DNA from: Paenibacillus silvisoli
Lineage (GTDB): Bacteria > Bacillota > Bacilli > Paenibacillales > Paenibacillaceae
DNA: 64,000 nucleotides
Direction: 5' to 3'
Assembly (NCBI RefSeq): GCF_030866765.1
Contig: NZ_CP133017.1
Coordinates: 3,888,001-3,952,000 of the forward strand
How positions within the stretch are numbered: position 1 is the first letter of the stretch; every line of letters starts with the position of its first letter. This document shows, in pieces, positions 1-8,349 of the stretch. The position numbers were made by a program, and so were the translations under genes. The notes beneath the pieces are model-generated. The model saw only the letters and a list, made by a program, of their open reading frames with translations. It was not told where the DNA came from and did no database searches.

Positions 1-376
1 ACTCCGGATAGGTATGTACCGTAATATGGCTCGTGTTCATGTGCATGACGACCCCCTCCGGCAGCGGTCCCGGGGACTCCTCGAACGATTCCTCCGGCGC
101 CTGCTCGATCGGCCCTTCCGATACGAGCACGGTCACGCTGGCGCCCTGCGGCTCGTAATCCTGCTTCGCGATGTTGAGCACATGGGCGCCGATAATGTCG
201 GCGACCTTCTTCAAAATCGAAGTTAGGCGGTCGGCATTATACTGTTGATCGATGTAAGCGATATAAGCTTCGCGCTCTTCCTTCGTCTTCGTATAGCAAA
301 TATCGTACATATTGAAGCTCAGCGATTTCGTCAAATTGTTAAAGCCATGCAGCGTAATGCGCTGCTCCGTTGTCAT
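1..376 (-). CDS. speD: S-adenosylmethionine decarboxylase proenzyme, E. coli type (partial, 3' end outside window)
   Basis: Decarboxylates S-adenosylmethionine to give the aminopropyl donor for spermidine synthesis in the cytosol. The 125 visible residues (ATG at 376, preceded by a GGGGGA ribosome site) contain [36 protein letters not shown] and [10 protein letters not shown], which track the longer E. coli-type SpeD rather than the short SpeH of Bacillus subtilis. Ser116 in the TSH motif is the expected self-cleavage residue that becomes the pyruvoyl cofactor. The gene runs off the left edge just after this site, so the alpha-chain remainder cannot be checked. Not in an obvious operon with the P450 gene, which lies in its promoter-proximal direction on the same strand. 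Confidence 0.93.
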   Translation of the reverse strand, partial: MTTEQRITLHGFNNLTKSLSFNMYDICYTKTKEEREAYIAYIDQQYNADRLTSILKKVADIIGAHVLNIAKQDYEPQGASVTVLVSEGPIEQAPEESFEESPGPLPEGVVMHMNTSHITVHTYPE

Positions 377-495
377 GCTCAAAGAGTCTCCCCCTAAAGT
401 AACGCCAGCCAGCGGCGCGAATGTCTGAACAGCTTAGGCTTAGGATGGGATGACAGCCTTGCTTCTATTCCATAAAACGTCAAAATAAGTTCGCG

Positions 496-1752
496 TCACG
501 ATGTCCGGACGTACAAGCGATCCAAGCCTCGGAATAGAATGCTCTGGCCCCATTGAAGCGGGCGATCGGCTTGACGAAGCTCTGGGAAGCGTTTCAGAAG
601 CACGTTCAGAGCGATCTCGCCTTCCAGCCGGGCAAGCGGCGCTCCTAAGCAGAAGTGCGCGCCGGAGGCAAAAGCCAAGTGCCGGTTAGGCGTACGCTCC
701 ATGATGAACGCGTCCGGCTGATCGAATTGAGCCGGGTCGCGGTTCGCCGCTCCCAGCATCACTTGCACGACCTGGCCTTGCCGCACTTGCTGCCCGCCGA
801 GCACAATATCGGCGGATGCAAAACGGGACGTCATTTGCACCGGACTTTCGTAGCGAAGCGCTTCTTCGATGGCGGACGGCACAAGCTCCGGCCGGTTCAA
901 GAGCCGCGTCCACTGTTCGGGGAGGTTAAACAGCGACAAGACGGTGTTGCCGATCATATTGACCGTCGTTTCATGGCCTGCGACGAGAAGCAGCACGCAG
1001 GTCGCGATTAATTCCCGCTCGGTCAATCGATCGCCTTGCTCCTTGACGGCAACAAGCTCGCTGATCATGTCTTCGCGAGGCGAGACTTTGCGCTCGGCGA
1101 TCATCGCTCGAAAATAATCGGTGATCTCAACGGCCGCCTTCGCCGATTGCTCCGCGAATTCCGGCGGCTGCTCGCCGCCTTCGATCATTTTGGCAAAAGC
1201 GTTCGACCAGCCTTTGAACAAGTCGCGATCCTCCGGCGGTACGCCAAGCATTTCGGCGATGACGATGACGGGGAGCGGGAATGCATAGGATGAGATGAGA
1301 TCAGGCTCCTCCGCTTCGGACATTCGCTCGGCCAAATGCTCCGCGATGTCAACGATGCTCTGCTTCAGCTTCTCCATCGCCCGCGGCGTAAAGGAGTGAC
1401 TGACTAGTCCTCGTAAGCGCGTATGGGAAGGCGGATCGCGGAACAGCATCCAGTTATCGAGCATGTCCATCATCGGATTCGGCGCATAAGCCGCCGCGTG
1501 CTCTTGCTGGTGCTTCTGCTGCGCTTCCTTCTCCTGCTGCGGTATCGCGTTCCAATACTCTTTGACGAAGACCGGATCCTTCAAGATCCGATTGACGTCC
1601 TCATACCGCGAGAACACCCAGAAGTTGTTGTCCTCCAGAAACACGGCCGGCTCCCGGCTTAATAAATACGAATAAAGCGGATATGGATCCTGATGCAACT
1701 CCTCCGAATAAGACCGAAAATAGGCGGATAACTGCTGTTTCAACGAGCCCAC
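496..1752 (-). CDS. cytochrome P450 (bacterial class, CYP107-like)
   Basis: A 418-residue soluble heme monooxygenase without membrane anchor. The I-helix oxygen-binding motif AGHETT is at residues 258-263, the K-helix ExxR is EALR at 297-300, and the heme loop FASGAHFCLG places the cysteine ligand at residue 368. A Gln/His/Glu-rich insertion (about residues 71-90) is unusual. It starts with GTG at 1752 behind AAGGGTGC and lies 9 bases after the PaiB-like gene, so the two are probably cotranscribed. No ferredoxin or ferredoxin reductase gene is nearby, so electrons must come from elsewhere. The substrate cannot be read from sequence; the overall pattern resembles CYP107/PksS-type enzymes that hydroxylate lipids or polyketides. 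Confidence 0.92.
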   Translation of the reverse strand: MGSLKQQLSAYFRSYSEELHQDPYPLYSYLLSREPAVFLEDNNFWVFSRYEDVNRILKDPVFVKEYWNAIPQQEKEAQQKHQQEHAAAYAPNPMMDMLDNWMLFRDPPSHTRLRGLVSHSFTPRAMEKLKQSIVDIAEHLAERMSEAEEPDLISSYAFPLPVIVIAEMLGVPPEDRDLFKGWSNAFAKMIEGGEQPPEFAEQSAKAAVEITDYFRAMIAERKVSPREDMISELVAVKEQGDRLTERELIATCVLLLVAGHETTVNMIGNTVLSLFNLPEQWTRLLNRPELVPSAIEEALRYESPVQMTSRFASADIVLGGQQVRQGQVVQVMLGAANRDPAQFDQPDAFIMERTPNRHLAFASGAHFCLGAPLARLEGEIALNVLLKRFPELRQADRPLQWGQSILFRGLDRLYVRTS

Positions 1753-1761
1753 GCACCCTTC

Positions 1762-2409
1762 TTATTGACTGGATTCCGAATCAGAAGCCTTCTTACGTTT
1801 CAAGTTTTCCTCCATCAGGTCGGCAACCGCTTGCGCATTGTCCCTCTCGGACAATCTTAGCGCGTTAATGACGCGCTCCCTCCGCTCGTCGGAGTGATTC
1901 TGGCTCAGCTTCCACTTGCCTTCGAAGCGGATGATTTTAACCTTAAATCCGACGATCCCCTGCATGAGCTGCGTCTGGAACGGAGACGTCATATCCGCTC
2001 TCCAAGGCGCTTCCATGGACGACTCATACTTCTCCACCGTCCGGTTCAAAATCCGGATCAGCTCCTCGCCCGATTCAACGAGCTCAAATTCGCCCGACGC
2101 ATGAACCGTCGCGTAGTTCCACGTCGGCACCGTCCGTTCTTCCTGATACCAGGTCGGCGATATGTAAGCGTGCGGACCTTGAAAAACGACCAAAACCCGA
2201 TCCGCGATCAACCGCCAATGCGGATTCACTCTAGCCATGTGACCGAGCAGATAGAGCTGTCCGTCGGCATCCCGCTCCAGCAAGAATGGAAGCTGCGTCG
2301 CGAAAGGCTCTCCGTCCGTTTGAGAATACAACGTGCCGAAGCTGTATTTCTCGACGAACGCCATTAATTCCGGCAGCTCCGCCGCTTGAAAATGTTTCGG
2401 ATTGTACAT
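1762..2409 (-). CDS. paiB: PaiB-type FMN-binding split-barrel protein
   Basis: 215 residues aligning throughout with PaiB, which in B. subtilis is tied to control of protease synthesis and sporulation. Diagnostic stretches are MYNPKHF at the N-terminus, FQGPHAYISPTWY and VPTWNYATVHASG in the split beta-barrel core, and GIVGFKVKI and KLSQNHS near the C-terminus. The reading frame could begin at a GTG three codons upstream, but that GTG lies inside the AGAGGTGG ribosome site; the ATG at 2409 has correct spacing and matches the family N-terminus. It is the first gene of a probable two-gene unit with the P450. Whether it binds FMN or heme here, or serves the P450, is not shown by the sequence. 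Confidence 0.88.
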   Translation of the reverse strand: MYNPKHFQAAELPELMAFVEKYSFGTLYSQTDGEPFATQLPFLLERDADGQLYLLGHMARVNPHWRLIADRVLVVFQGPHAYISPTWYQEERTVPTWNYATVHASGEFELVESGEELIRILNRTVEKYESSMEAPWRADMTSPFQTQLMQGIVGFKVKIIRFEGKWKLSQNHSDERRERVINALRLSERDNAQAVADLMEENLKRKKASDSESSQ

Positions 2410-2522
2410 GCACGCCACCTCTCGTTCGAACTAGGATAATATCCACAAACATACAATTTTAGCAATCCGAATACAATACTTATTTTTCGCCTCCCGCTGG
2501 TTAAAACGTGCCTTTCAAGCGA

Positions 2523-2560
2523 AAAAAGCATTCTCCGTAACGAAACGGAGAATGCTTTTT
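2523..2560. terminator. intrinsic terminator (bidirectional)
   Basis: A perfect 16-bp stem beginning AAAAAGCATTCTCCGT with a 6-base loop, ending in a T-run on both strands. It lies just downstream of the AraC/GyrI-type gene (minus strand) and isolates it from the PaiB gene. Confidence 0.9.
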
Positions 2561-2572
2561 GCTTAGGGACAA

Positions 2573-3448
2573 TTATGCCCGCTTCTTTACCGGTATCCAA
2601 ATCTCGCTTCTGAACGCAGGCGACGACGTATCCTTGCTTTCGTTCCACAACAGCTCCGGTCCGTTGACCTGCTCGTAGTTGGAGGATGGGAACCATTCCG
2701 CATATATGCGTCCCCAAATTTGCTGCAGCGTATCCGGAAACGGACCTACCGCTTCGAACACCGCCCATGTGCCGGCCGGCACTTCCAGACTCGCGAACGA
2801 ATCCGGGCATGCCAATGTCGTGGCGGCGCCGATATAGTGGTCCAACGCGCCTTTTTCCTCCATGCGTTCTTCGGAGAAATTCGTGGATGCGCTGATGATG
2901 CCTTTCGGGTCGATATTGGAGAGCGCCTTCAGCTCGGCAATGATCTCGCCGGTCAAGCTCCCCCACATCGCCGCAATTTCCGGATTCACGCCATTGAATA
3001 CAATCGGCACCCGTTTCATCATCCCCGCAATGCGAAAAGCTTCCTTTTCCTCGATCCGATACTTCATTTCGTTTCCCCCTTTGACGGTGAGCTGAAAGCT
3101 CATTCGCGGATAAGCCTTCAGCGTCTGTCCTTTGCTTCTTGCTTCGGTCGGGGTTAATCCATGCAGCGAGGCGAATGCTCTCGTAAACGCATCCGGCGAG
3201 CCGTACCCGTATTTCACGGCGATATCGATGATACGCGCGCCGCTGTCGCTCAGCTCGAACGCAGCGAGCGTTAATCTTCTTCGGCGAATGTACTCGTTAA
3301 GCGGAATGCCCGCAAGAAACGCAAACATTTTTTTGAAATGGAACTCCGAGCACAGCGCAAGCCGCTCAATCTCCGTCATATCGATCTCGTCCGCCAGATG
3401 CTCCTCCAAATAGTCCAGCGCGCGATTCAACGCCTCCAGCATATGCAT
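2573..3448 (-). CDS. AraC-family regulator with GyrI-like effector-binding domain
   Basis: About 291 residues. The N-terminal ~105 residues form an AraC/XylS double helix-turn-helix ([59 protein letters not shown]). After a short linker the C-terminal half has the GyrI/SAV2435-like small-molecule-binding fold ([41 protein letters not shown] region, EIWIPVKK end). This domain order is that of the Rob/BmrR-like one-component regulators that sense bulky drugs. The frame is open to 3541, but the GGGGAGGGG ribosome site places the start at the ATG at 3448. No efflux gene is adjacent, so its targets are not obvious. Confidence 0.88.
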   Translation of the reverse strand: MHMLEALNRALDYLEEHLADEIDMTEIERLALCSEFHFKKMFAFLAGIPLNEYIRRRRLTLAAFELSDSGARIIDIAVKYGYGSPDAFTRAFASLHGLTPTEARSKGQTLKAYPRMSFQLTVKGGNEMKYRIEEKEAFRIAGMMKRVPIVFNGVNPEIAAMWGSLTGEIIAELKALSNIDPKGIISASTNFSEERMEEKGALDHYIGAATTLACPDSFASLEVPAGTWAVFEAVGPFPDTLQQIWGRIYAEWFPSSNYEQVNGPELLWNESKDTSSPAFRSEIWIPVKKRA

Positions 3449-3591
3449 GATCCCCTCCCCGCATCTATACAGTATCAAAACTTCGGAATGACCATCCGAC
3501 AATTCGAATCCAATTTGAGTCGGAGAGCATCCCTTGCACATACAAAACGCTCTGCTCCCAGCATACGGAAAGCAAAGCGTTCATCCAACGA

Positions 3592-4071
3592 TTAATATCC
3601 CATCTCTTTCAACAAACGCGACAGCGTCCGCAATCGTTCGCCGTTTAATTCACCATCTTCGCCAAGCGCTTGGTTGAACAGCTTGATATCCTCATTAATC
3701 CGATCGTTGTCCGTACAAACGGCCACGGTCATCGCATCCCCTTGCAGCCCGACACGGTCGATTACCGGATTGGCCGGGTCGTACAAATGCTCGTAGCGGT
3801 ACGCTTCGCGGAAATGCACCATGCTGCTGCAAACGAGAATCGCCAAGTCCAGCACGCGGTGCAGCGGCAATTCCTCGGACTGCCGGGACCATTTCTCTCC
3901 GGTGTACCGCCAAACCTTCGCCGAAATATCGACCTTGCCCCGATCGTTCCACTGCGCAAGTCCAAGAGAAAGCCCTTTCGCGTCGGAGTGATTGGCATAT
4001 CGGCCGTCGACATGCTCGTAGTTTTCAGAAACGATGACCGGCTTATGTTTTAACGTAGTTGGTATTTTCAT
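3592..4071 (-). CDS. uncharacterised conserved protein (DUF6530-like)
   Basis: 159 residues, no signal peptide or membrane segment. The N-terminal part (TLKHKPVIVSENYEHVDGRY, SDAKGLSLGLAQWNDRGK, ISAKVWRYTGEKWSRQSEEL) is a highly conserved block that I associate with DUF6530; its function is unknown. The C-terminal third is helical. The start at 4071 is chosen because GGAGG lies 8 bases upstream, whereas the ATG two codons earlier would be only 2 bases from it. Two overlapping palindromes begin about 40 bases upstream (4113-4149), so the gene is probably controlled by a TetR-like repressor encoded elsewhere. Confidence 0.7.
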   Translation of the reverse strand: MKIPTTLKHKPVIVSENYEHVDGRYANHSDAKGLSLGLAQWNDRGKVDISAKVWRYTGEKWSRQSEELPLHRVLDLAILVCSSMVHFREAYRYEHLYDPANPVIDRVGLQGDAMTVAVCTDNDRINEDIKLFNQALGEDGELNGERLRTLSRLLKEMGY

Positions 4072-4112
4072 TGTCATTTCCTCCGAGTCCGATAGATAAA
4101 TCATCTCAAATT

Positions 4113-4149
4113 AGTGAATGAGTCATTTACTGATTTACTAAATCAGTAA
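4113..4149. promoter_or_regulatory. overlapping palindromic operator candidates
   Basis: Two inverted repeats overlap here. One has 9-bp arms around 4122 (AGTGAATGA / TCATTTACT, one mismatch). The other has perfect 11-bp arms, TTACTGATTTA (4127-4137) and TAAATCAGTAA (4139-4149), around one central base. Size and symmetry are typical of TetR-family operators. They sit 40-80 bases upstream of the gene starting at 4071. Confidence 0.65.
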
Positions 4150-4178
4150 CCCTATCGTAACCCGGATCTTCGCAATCG

Positions 4179-4553
4179 TCAACAGGCCAACCGTTTATGT
4201 AAAATATACCGTTTCGCAGCCTCCAGCCCTTCACTGCAATCGACCGAAGTTTGGATGCCCTCGTAATGCTCCATCATGAACGCATTGATCATCGCCAACC
4301 AGTCTTCTTCCATCCCGCCGAATATTTCATGAAGCCTAACGGCCGGATATTCCGAGCTTACCAGGTGCAGATGATAGCCGAGCGCCCCCAATTCATGGTA
4401 GAGATGGTATCTGGCTTCGCCTAACCGGAATTCGAGCATGTACATGTTCGGACATCCGCGCAATTTAGCCGTATTCGTAATGCGAATCGCAGCTTCGAGC
4501 TCTTGAGCCGCCGCGTAACCGGCCCAGCTGGCATTGATTTTCTCCAAATACAT
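4179..4553 (-). CDS. hypothetical protein, last gene of the orphan membrane-protein operon
   Basis: 124 residues, predicted soluble and mostly helical, not recognised. It has aromatic- and His-rich stretches (RYHLYHELGALGYHLHLV, MMEHYEGIQ) and three cysteines. It starts 9 bases after the stop of the 4563-5024 gene and is therefore probably the fourth gene of that operon, although its own ribosome site is weak. No copy accompanies the related fused gene at 49.6 kb, so it is probably not essential to whatever that family does. Function unknown. Confidence 0.65.
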   Translation of the reverse strand: MYLEKINASWAGYAAAQELEAAIRITNTAKLRGCPNMYMLEFRLGEARYHLYHELGALGYHLHLVSSEYPAVRLHEIFGGMEEDWLAMINAFMMEHYEGIQTSVDCSEGLEAAKRYILHKRLAC

Positions 4554-4562
4554 GTCGATGAT

Positions 4563-5024
4563 TCATCCCTGCCGCAGCTTCGCGATGCCGAGCGCATGGT
4601 TGTCCCACAGCACCCGCTCGATCCACTCGCACTGATTTTCCAAGCAATCGATCATGATGAATACTTCCGCCGTCAGCGCGTTCGCTTTCTTCACGACCTT
4701 CTGCTTCTTCATGAAGATGTATTTCAATAAGAGACCAAGAGCGGCACCGGCAATAAACCCGATAATGCCCCACAGAATCGGCCCCCATTCCAAAACAAAC
4801 CCGTAGATGGCGCCAAGCAGCATGCCGCATGTGGCCAGCACTGCGGCCACGTCGAATAAGCTGTAGCCGTCCGCATAATGCATGGTATCGAATACCCGGC
4901 GGGCTTCAGGCCCTTTATCGAGCGGTACCGCGAGTATTTGACCTTTGCGGATGCCTTGCTGCTCCAGCGTTTTCAGCGCAATTTCCAAAAAGATCGTTTG
5001 TTCGAACGATGCGATAAGATACAT
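4563..5024 (-). CDS. orphan two-TM protein with beta-alpha flanks; separate version of the C-terminal half of the 49.6-kb fusion
   Basis: 153 residues in three parts: a beta-alpha element (MYLIASFEQTIFLEIALKTL), a glycine-rich helical hairpin of about 45 residues containing LLGAIYGF and WGPILWGIIGFIAG, and a second beta-alpha element (AEVFIMIDCLENQCEWIERV, WDNHALGI). The same order and many identical residues (FEQ.IFLE, GPILWGIIG, NHALGI/NTALGI) occur at residues 255-405 of the protein at 49642-50859. The layout, two small alpha-beta strands around a glycine-zipper hairpin, recalls DUF1269-type stress proteins but I cannot prove kinship. It starts 6 bases after the stop of the upstream membrane gene, using CAGGAG. 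Function unknown. Confidence 0.75.
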   Translation of the reverse strand: MYLIASFEQTIFLEIALKTLEQQGIRKGQILAVPLDKGPEARRVFDTMHYADGYSLFDVAAVLATCGMLLGAIYGFVLEWGPILWGIIGFIAGAALGLLLKYIFMKKQKVVKKANALTAEVFIMIDCLENQCEWIERVLWDNHALGIAKLRQG

Positions 5025-5030
5025 GGCATT

Positions 5031-5831
5031 TTACTCCTGATACAAGCTCGGCATCGTAAAGCCGGCAATCGGGTATTCCTCCCGTAAAAATTGGGACTGT
5101 TCCTTCTCGAACAGCTTGTTGTTCTCGACGGCGTCGATGTAGCAATCCATCATGCAAAACACATACGTCGAAGGCAAGTATAGCAGCCACTCCATATCCA
5201 GAACGGTTTTCGCCTGCTGGAAATAACCGTGCATCGAGAAGTGAACCGCCTCCAGCATATGCGACATGTACACGACGATAATGCACCACCCGATCATGAA
5301 CAGTCCCGAGATGACTTTATGCAAATATAAATACCCAAGCCCCGGCGTAAAAGCGGACCACATTACGGCCACCCACGGAGAACGCTTGTCCGTGAAATTA
5401 ATGTCCCAGCTTGCGATCTTAAACGCCGAAAGCTTGGCGTCCTCCATATCGGCAAGCACATATTGTTTATTCAGATCGACGGTTCCACGGTAACCGTCCC
5501 AGATTCCGTACACATAGACGGCGAGAAATAAAATGAACCACCGCTTGTCGATAACGTTCCTGGCCATATCGAAGCGACCGGTAAACGAATATAGTATTGC
5601 CAAATTGATTTGCGACTTGACATTGATGAAGATTCCCCATATTACGGTAACGAACGCTTTCAAAGTACGATCCTGCATGAAGTAGCCAAGGCCGGGCGAC
5701 ATCAGGGACCAGAACGTGACGACAAATGGATTGCGAGGATGAATCTGCGTCGTATTGAACTGGGACAGATGCGCTCTATTACGGCGAAATTGCTGCTGCT
5801 GCTGCGATTGCGACTGGGAGTTCATAGACAA
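5031..5831 (-). CDS. orphan multi-pass membrane protein, duplicated core (paralogue 1)
   Basis: About 266 residues. After a Gln/Ser-rich N-terminus (residues 5-16) come two related halves, each opening with a helix ending in P-G-x-G (FWSLMSPGLGYFMQDRT and VMWSAFTPGLGYLYLHKV) followed by two or three hydrophobic helices. Conserved family words are NAIDKRWF-like, GIWDGYRGTVDLNKQY, LADMEDA, NFTDKRSPW and NKLFEKEQSQFLRE. It is a close relative of the next gene upstream (5851-6618) and of residues 1-250 of the protein at 49642-50859. A TTG at 5831 is chosen because AGGAGG lies 6 bases away; the ATG at 5825 is the alternative. Function unknown. Confidence 0.78.
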   Translation of the reverse strand: MSMNSQSQSQQQQQFRRNRAHLSQFNTTQIHPRNPFVVTFWSLMSPGLGYFMQDRTLKAFVTVIWGIFINVKSQINLAILYSFTGRFDMARNVIDKRWFILFLAVYVYGIWDGYRGTVDLNKQYVLADMEDAKLSAFKIASWDINFTDKRSPWVAVMWSAFTPGLGYLYLHKVISGLFMIGWCIIVVYMSHMLEAVHFSMHGYFQQAKTVLDMEWLLYLPSTYVFCMMDCYIDAVENNKLFEKEQSQFLREEYPIAGFTMPSLYQE

Positions 5832-5850
5832 CCTGCACCTCCTAACGGAT

Positions 5851-6618
5851 CTACTCTTGAACGCTTGCCGATGGCATGACAAACTCGCCGACCGGATAGG
5901 TGTCCCGAAGATATTTAGACTGCTCCTTGTCCATCAGTTTGTTGAATTCGACCGCGGAAACGTAAGCGTCGAATAACACGAAGCCGTAGATGGAAGGAAT
6001 GTACATGAGCCATTGCATATCCAGACAGGATATCGCATCGCCGATCTGGCCGATTAAAGTATAATGGATGGCTTCCAGCGTGTTGGACAAATACACGACG
6101 ACAACGGTCCAAAGGATCATGAACAAGCCGACAATGACTTTAAATACGTACAGATGGCCAAGCCCGGGCATGAGCAGCGAGTAAACGAGCGCGAGCCAAG
6201 GTTTTCGTTTGTCGGTGAAGTTCATATCGATCGCGCTTATCGTAAAGGCGCGGGTAGGCGCATCCTCCATGTCGGCCAGCCTGTACTGCTTATTTAGGTC
6301 GATCGTGCCGCGAAAACCGTCCCAGATCCCATACACGTAAAGTCCAAGATATAACAGAAGCCATCTTTTATCGACGACCTCTTTCGCTAACTCAAACTGT
6401 CCGAGCAGCGAGTAGAAGATGGACAGATTGATTTTGGCGTTCGTATTGACGATAAGCTCCCAAATGACTAGGATAAGGCCGATCGCTTTACGGTTTTGGA
6501 CCAAGTTGCCGCAGCCGGGAAACGCAAAGGACCAAAAGGCGACGATCCACGGATTGCGCAGGTGAAGCTGTGTCGTCGAGAAAGTGGAGAGATTGGATCG
6601 TAATCGTCTGGCCTGCAC
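5851..6618 (-). CDS. orphan multi-pass membrane protein, duplicated core (paralogue 2)
   Basis: 255 residues, first gene of a four-gene minus-strand operon (gaps of 19, 6 and 9 bases follow). Same architecture as the neighbour: FWSFAFPGCGNL and YSLLMPGLGHLYVFKV head the two halves; GIWDGFRGTIDLNKQY, LADMEDAP, NFTDKRKPW, DMQWLMYIPSIYGF, DAYVSAVEFNKL and DKEQSKYLRD are shared. The P-G-x-G-H-x-Y heads recall TM2-type helical hairpins, but the family is not one I can name. Start is GTG at 6618 with GAGGTG 8 bases upstream. The acidic/basic repeats (LADMEDAP, DKEQ) are strongly conserved between paralogues and may be cytoplasmic contact sites; that is inference. Confidence 0.78.
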   Translation of the reverse strand: MQARRLRSNLSTFSTTQLHLRNPWIVAFWSFAFPGCGNLVQNRKAIGLILVIWELIVNTNAKINLSIFYSLLGQFELAKEVVDKRWLLLYLGLYVYGIWDGFRGTIDLNKQYRLADMEDAPTRAFTISAIDMNFTDKRKPWLALVYSLLMPGLGHLYVFKVIVGLFMILWTVVVVYLSNTLEAIHYTLIGQIGDAISCLDMQWLMYIPSIYGFVLFDAYVSAVEFNKLMDKEQSKYLRDTYPVGEFVMPSASVQE

Positions 6619-6797
6619 CGGTCATGCACCTCATCATACTTCGGAAGTTATGGCTAGTATTTCCCGGTTTTAAATCCCCTAGTTACGTTCAATTATCCAA
6701 AAGTTAGAACATTCTAATCAAAGGAAAGCAGAGCCGAATAACAGGATTGGGCTCAGGGAAATAAATAGTGAGGCATCCCATTTTTCGATGAAACGAT

Positions 6798-7376
6798 GTG
6801 ATCCGTGACATGGACAAGGTTCCCGCGAATTATGAAAAAGTGCTGAGGTCCCTCGAGGAAACAAAGTCGGCGTTCATGGAGCATTATCGGATCTACAGCT
6901 TGAATTCCTGGCAATTTTGGACCGTTCTCCCGTTATCGATCGCGTTCATCGTCATCGTTTGGCGGCTGATCGACCGGCGGCGGCTTCAGGAGCTCTTGTT
7001 CTTCGCGCTCGTCTGGGAAGCCGTCGCGCAAGTGCTGGACGATATCGGGACCAACTTTCTGTTATGGACGTACCCGATCAAGGTGACGCCGCTCTACACG
7101 ATTTTCATTAACAATGTTTTTTATATCCCGCTGACCTTCATGCTGGTGTACCAGTATTTCAGGTCGTGGCGCAGCTACGCGATTGCCTCCCTCATCTACT
7201 CGGCCATCGTCGCCTTCGTCGTCGAACCGATCCATATTTGGGCGGACTTGTACCTCATGCTCAACTGGAAGCTGATTTACTCGTTTCCGATCTATTTCGC
7301 CTTGGCTCTCCTTATTCGATGGTTCGTGGAAAAGGTCCGCGGCTTCCAGGTCCATGCTAACAAAAACGACCCGTAA
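6798..7376 (+). CDS. CBO0543-like integral membrane protein
   Basis: 192 residues with five hydrophobic helices (starting near residues 42, 67, 100, 129 and 160) and a soluble N-terminal ~35 residues. The pattern TNFLLWTYPIK, PLYTIFINNVFYIPL, HIWADLYLMLNWKLIYSFPIYF is that of the CBO0543 family, widespread in spore formers and of unknown function. The GTG at 6798 and the ATG at 6810 are both possible starts; neither has a strong ribosome site. Divergent from the orphan membrane operon, with 179 bases between, and followed directly by a terminator. Confidence 0.75.
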   Translation: MIRDMDKVPANYEKVLRSLEETKSAFMEHYRIYSLNSWQFWTVLPLSIAFIVIVWRLIDRRRLQELLFFALVWEAVAQVLDDIGTNFLLWTYPIKVTPLYTIFINNVFYIPLTFMLVYQYFRSWRSYAIASLIYSAIVAFVVEPIHIWADLYLMLNWKLIYSFPIYFALALLIRWFVEKVRGFQVHANKNDP

Positions 7377-7424
7377 AACCGGCGGTTGCCCGCATGCAGC
7401 GCGGTTGTACGGGTCTTTCGTTTT
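7368..7424 (+). terminator. probable intrinsic terminator
   Basis: GACCCGT (7368-7374, overlapping the stop codon) pairs with ACGGGTC (7409-7415) and is followed by a T-rich run TTTCGTTTT. The interior can fold further. Confidence 0.7.
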
Positions 7425-7518
7425 CTAACTCGGACGAGTATCTTCCGCATCCAAAAAATGTTACAATATGCCAGTGAAGATGGACAATCTTCTACAACAT
7501 ATCGAAGGAGTGAACGTA

Positions 7519-7944
7519 ATGTCAGTTGACGCTTACTTGAATTTCCAAGGGAATACCCGTGAAGTTGTCGAATTTTACGCCGAAGTATTCAACACGGAAA
7601 TTACGAACCTCATGACGTTCGGCGAAATTCCGCAAAGTCCAGACCATCCGCTGCCGCCAGGCATGGAGAACGGCATTATGCATGCACGCCTTAAAGTGTA
7701 CGGCAGTAACCTTATGTTCTCGGATACGTTCCCGGGCATGCCTTTCACGATGGGCAACAACATCACCCTTGCGATCGTCATTGACGACGCGGAAGAGTTG
7801 AAGCGCGCATATGCGAAATTGGGCGAAGGCGGCCAAATCGGCATGCCGCTGCAAGAAACGTTCTGGAGCAAGCTGTACGGCAGTCTGACGGACAAATTCG
7901 GCATCTCCTGGCAGTTTAACCTTGGCGCCGGCGAAACCGCATAA
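7519..7944 (+). CDS. PhnB-like VOC (glyoxalase-fold) protein
   Basis: 141 residues of the vicinal-oxygen-chelate superfamily, PhnB/YjdN branch: AYLNFQGNTREVVEFYAEVF at the N-terminus, IMHARLKVYGSNLMFSD in the middle, and FWSKLYGSLTDKFGISWQFN at the end. These cytosolic proteins form dimers around a metal site, but the branch contains many members without known activity and the substrate cannot be predicted. The ATG at 7519 follows GAAGGAGTGAACGTA and fits the family N-terminus; the frame extends upstream to 7468 without a ribosome site. Monocistronic, ending in a good terminator. Confidence 0.88.
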   Translation: MSVDAYLNFQGNTREVVEFYAEVFNTEITNLMTFGEIPQSPDHPLPPGMENGIMHARLKVYGSNLMFSDTFPGMPFTMGNNITLAIVIDDAEELKRAYAKLGEGGQIGMPLQETFWSKLYGSLTDKFGISWQFNLGAGETA

Positions 7945-7960
7945 ATAGCATACATAAGAG

Positions 7961-8001
7961 TGGCGTTCGGATCCGATCTGGGTCTGAGCGCCATTTTTTT
8001 T
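7961..8001 (+). terminator. intrinsic terminator after the VOC gene
   Basis: TGGCGTTC (7961-7968) pairs with GAGCGCCA (7986-7993), followed by eight T. Confidence 0.88.
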
Positions 8002-8097
8002 CTTGCCGCGATTCGTTGGATGCCTATCGGACATCTGCCCCGCTCAGCCGCGCAGCTAGATTCATATCGTACTGTAAATAGAATTGGAGGCTGAGCG

Positions 8098-8349
8098 ATG
8101 GGCAGAAGAAAAGCTTGCAAGTGTCAGAAGACCGTGAATTATTACTACAACATCACCATCCATAACGATTACCGGCGGTTCACTTGGATCCAGAAAGCGC
8201 AAAGCGGCGGACAAATCAACAAGGACGTAGGCTTCAATGCCAACCAAGGCGGACAAATCGCGGTCAGACGCAGCAAAAACATTCAAAAAGGCGAACGGCC
8301 TGCAGGAGCGGCCGGCTCCGTGCTGCTCAGCAGAGCGGTTCGTAAATAG
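8098..8349 (+). CDS. small basic hypothetical protein, possibly spore-associated
   Basis: 83 residues, not recognised. It begins GRRKACKCQ, continues with a Tyr/Asn-rich patch (NYYYNITIHNDYRRF) and has two related Gly-Gln segments (SGGQINKDVGFN and QGGQIAVRRS). It carries no membrane helix or signal peptide and is strongly basic. A good ribosome site (TTGGAGG, 8 bases) precedes the ATG. Its position directly before a germinant-receptor operon and its composition make a coat or core spore protein conceivable, but this is only inference. Confidence 0.55.
   Translation: MGRRKACKCQKTVNYYYNITIHNDYRRFTWIQKAQSGGQINKDVGFNANQGGQIAVRRSKNIQKGERPAGAAGSVLLSRAVRK

Noticed and set aside
2364-2966. 200-residue open frame on the minus strand
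   Set aside because: Overlaps the AraC/GyrI-type gene and a strong terminator in another frame; composition is that of an out-of-frame reading.
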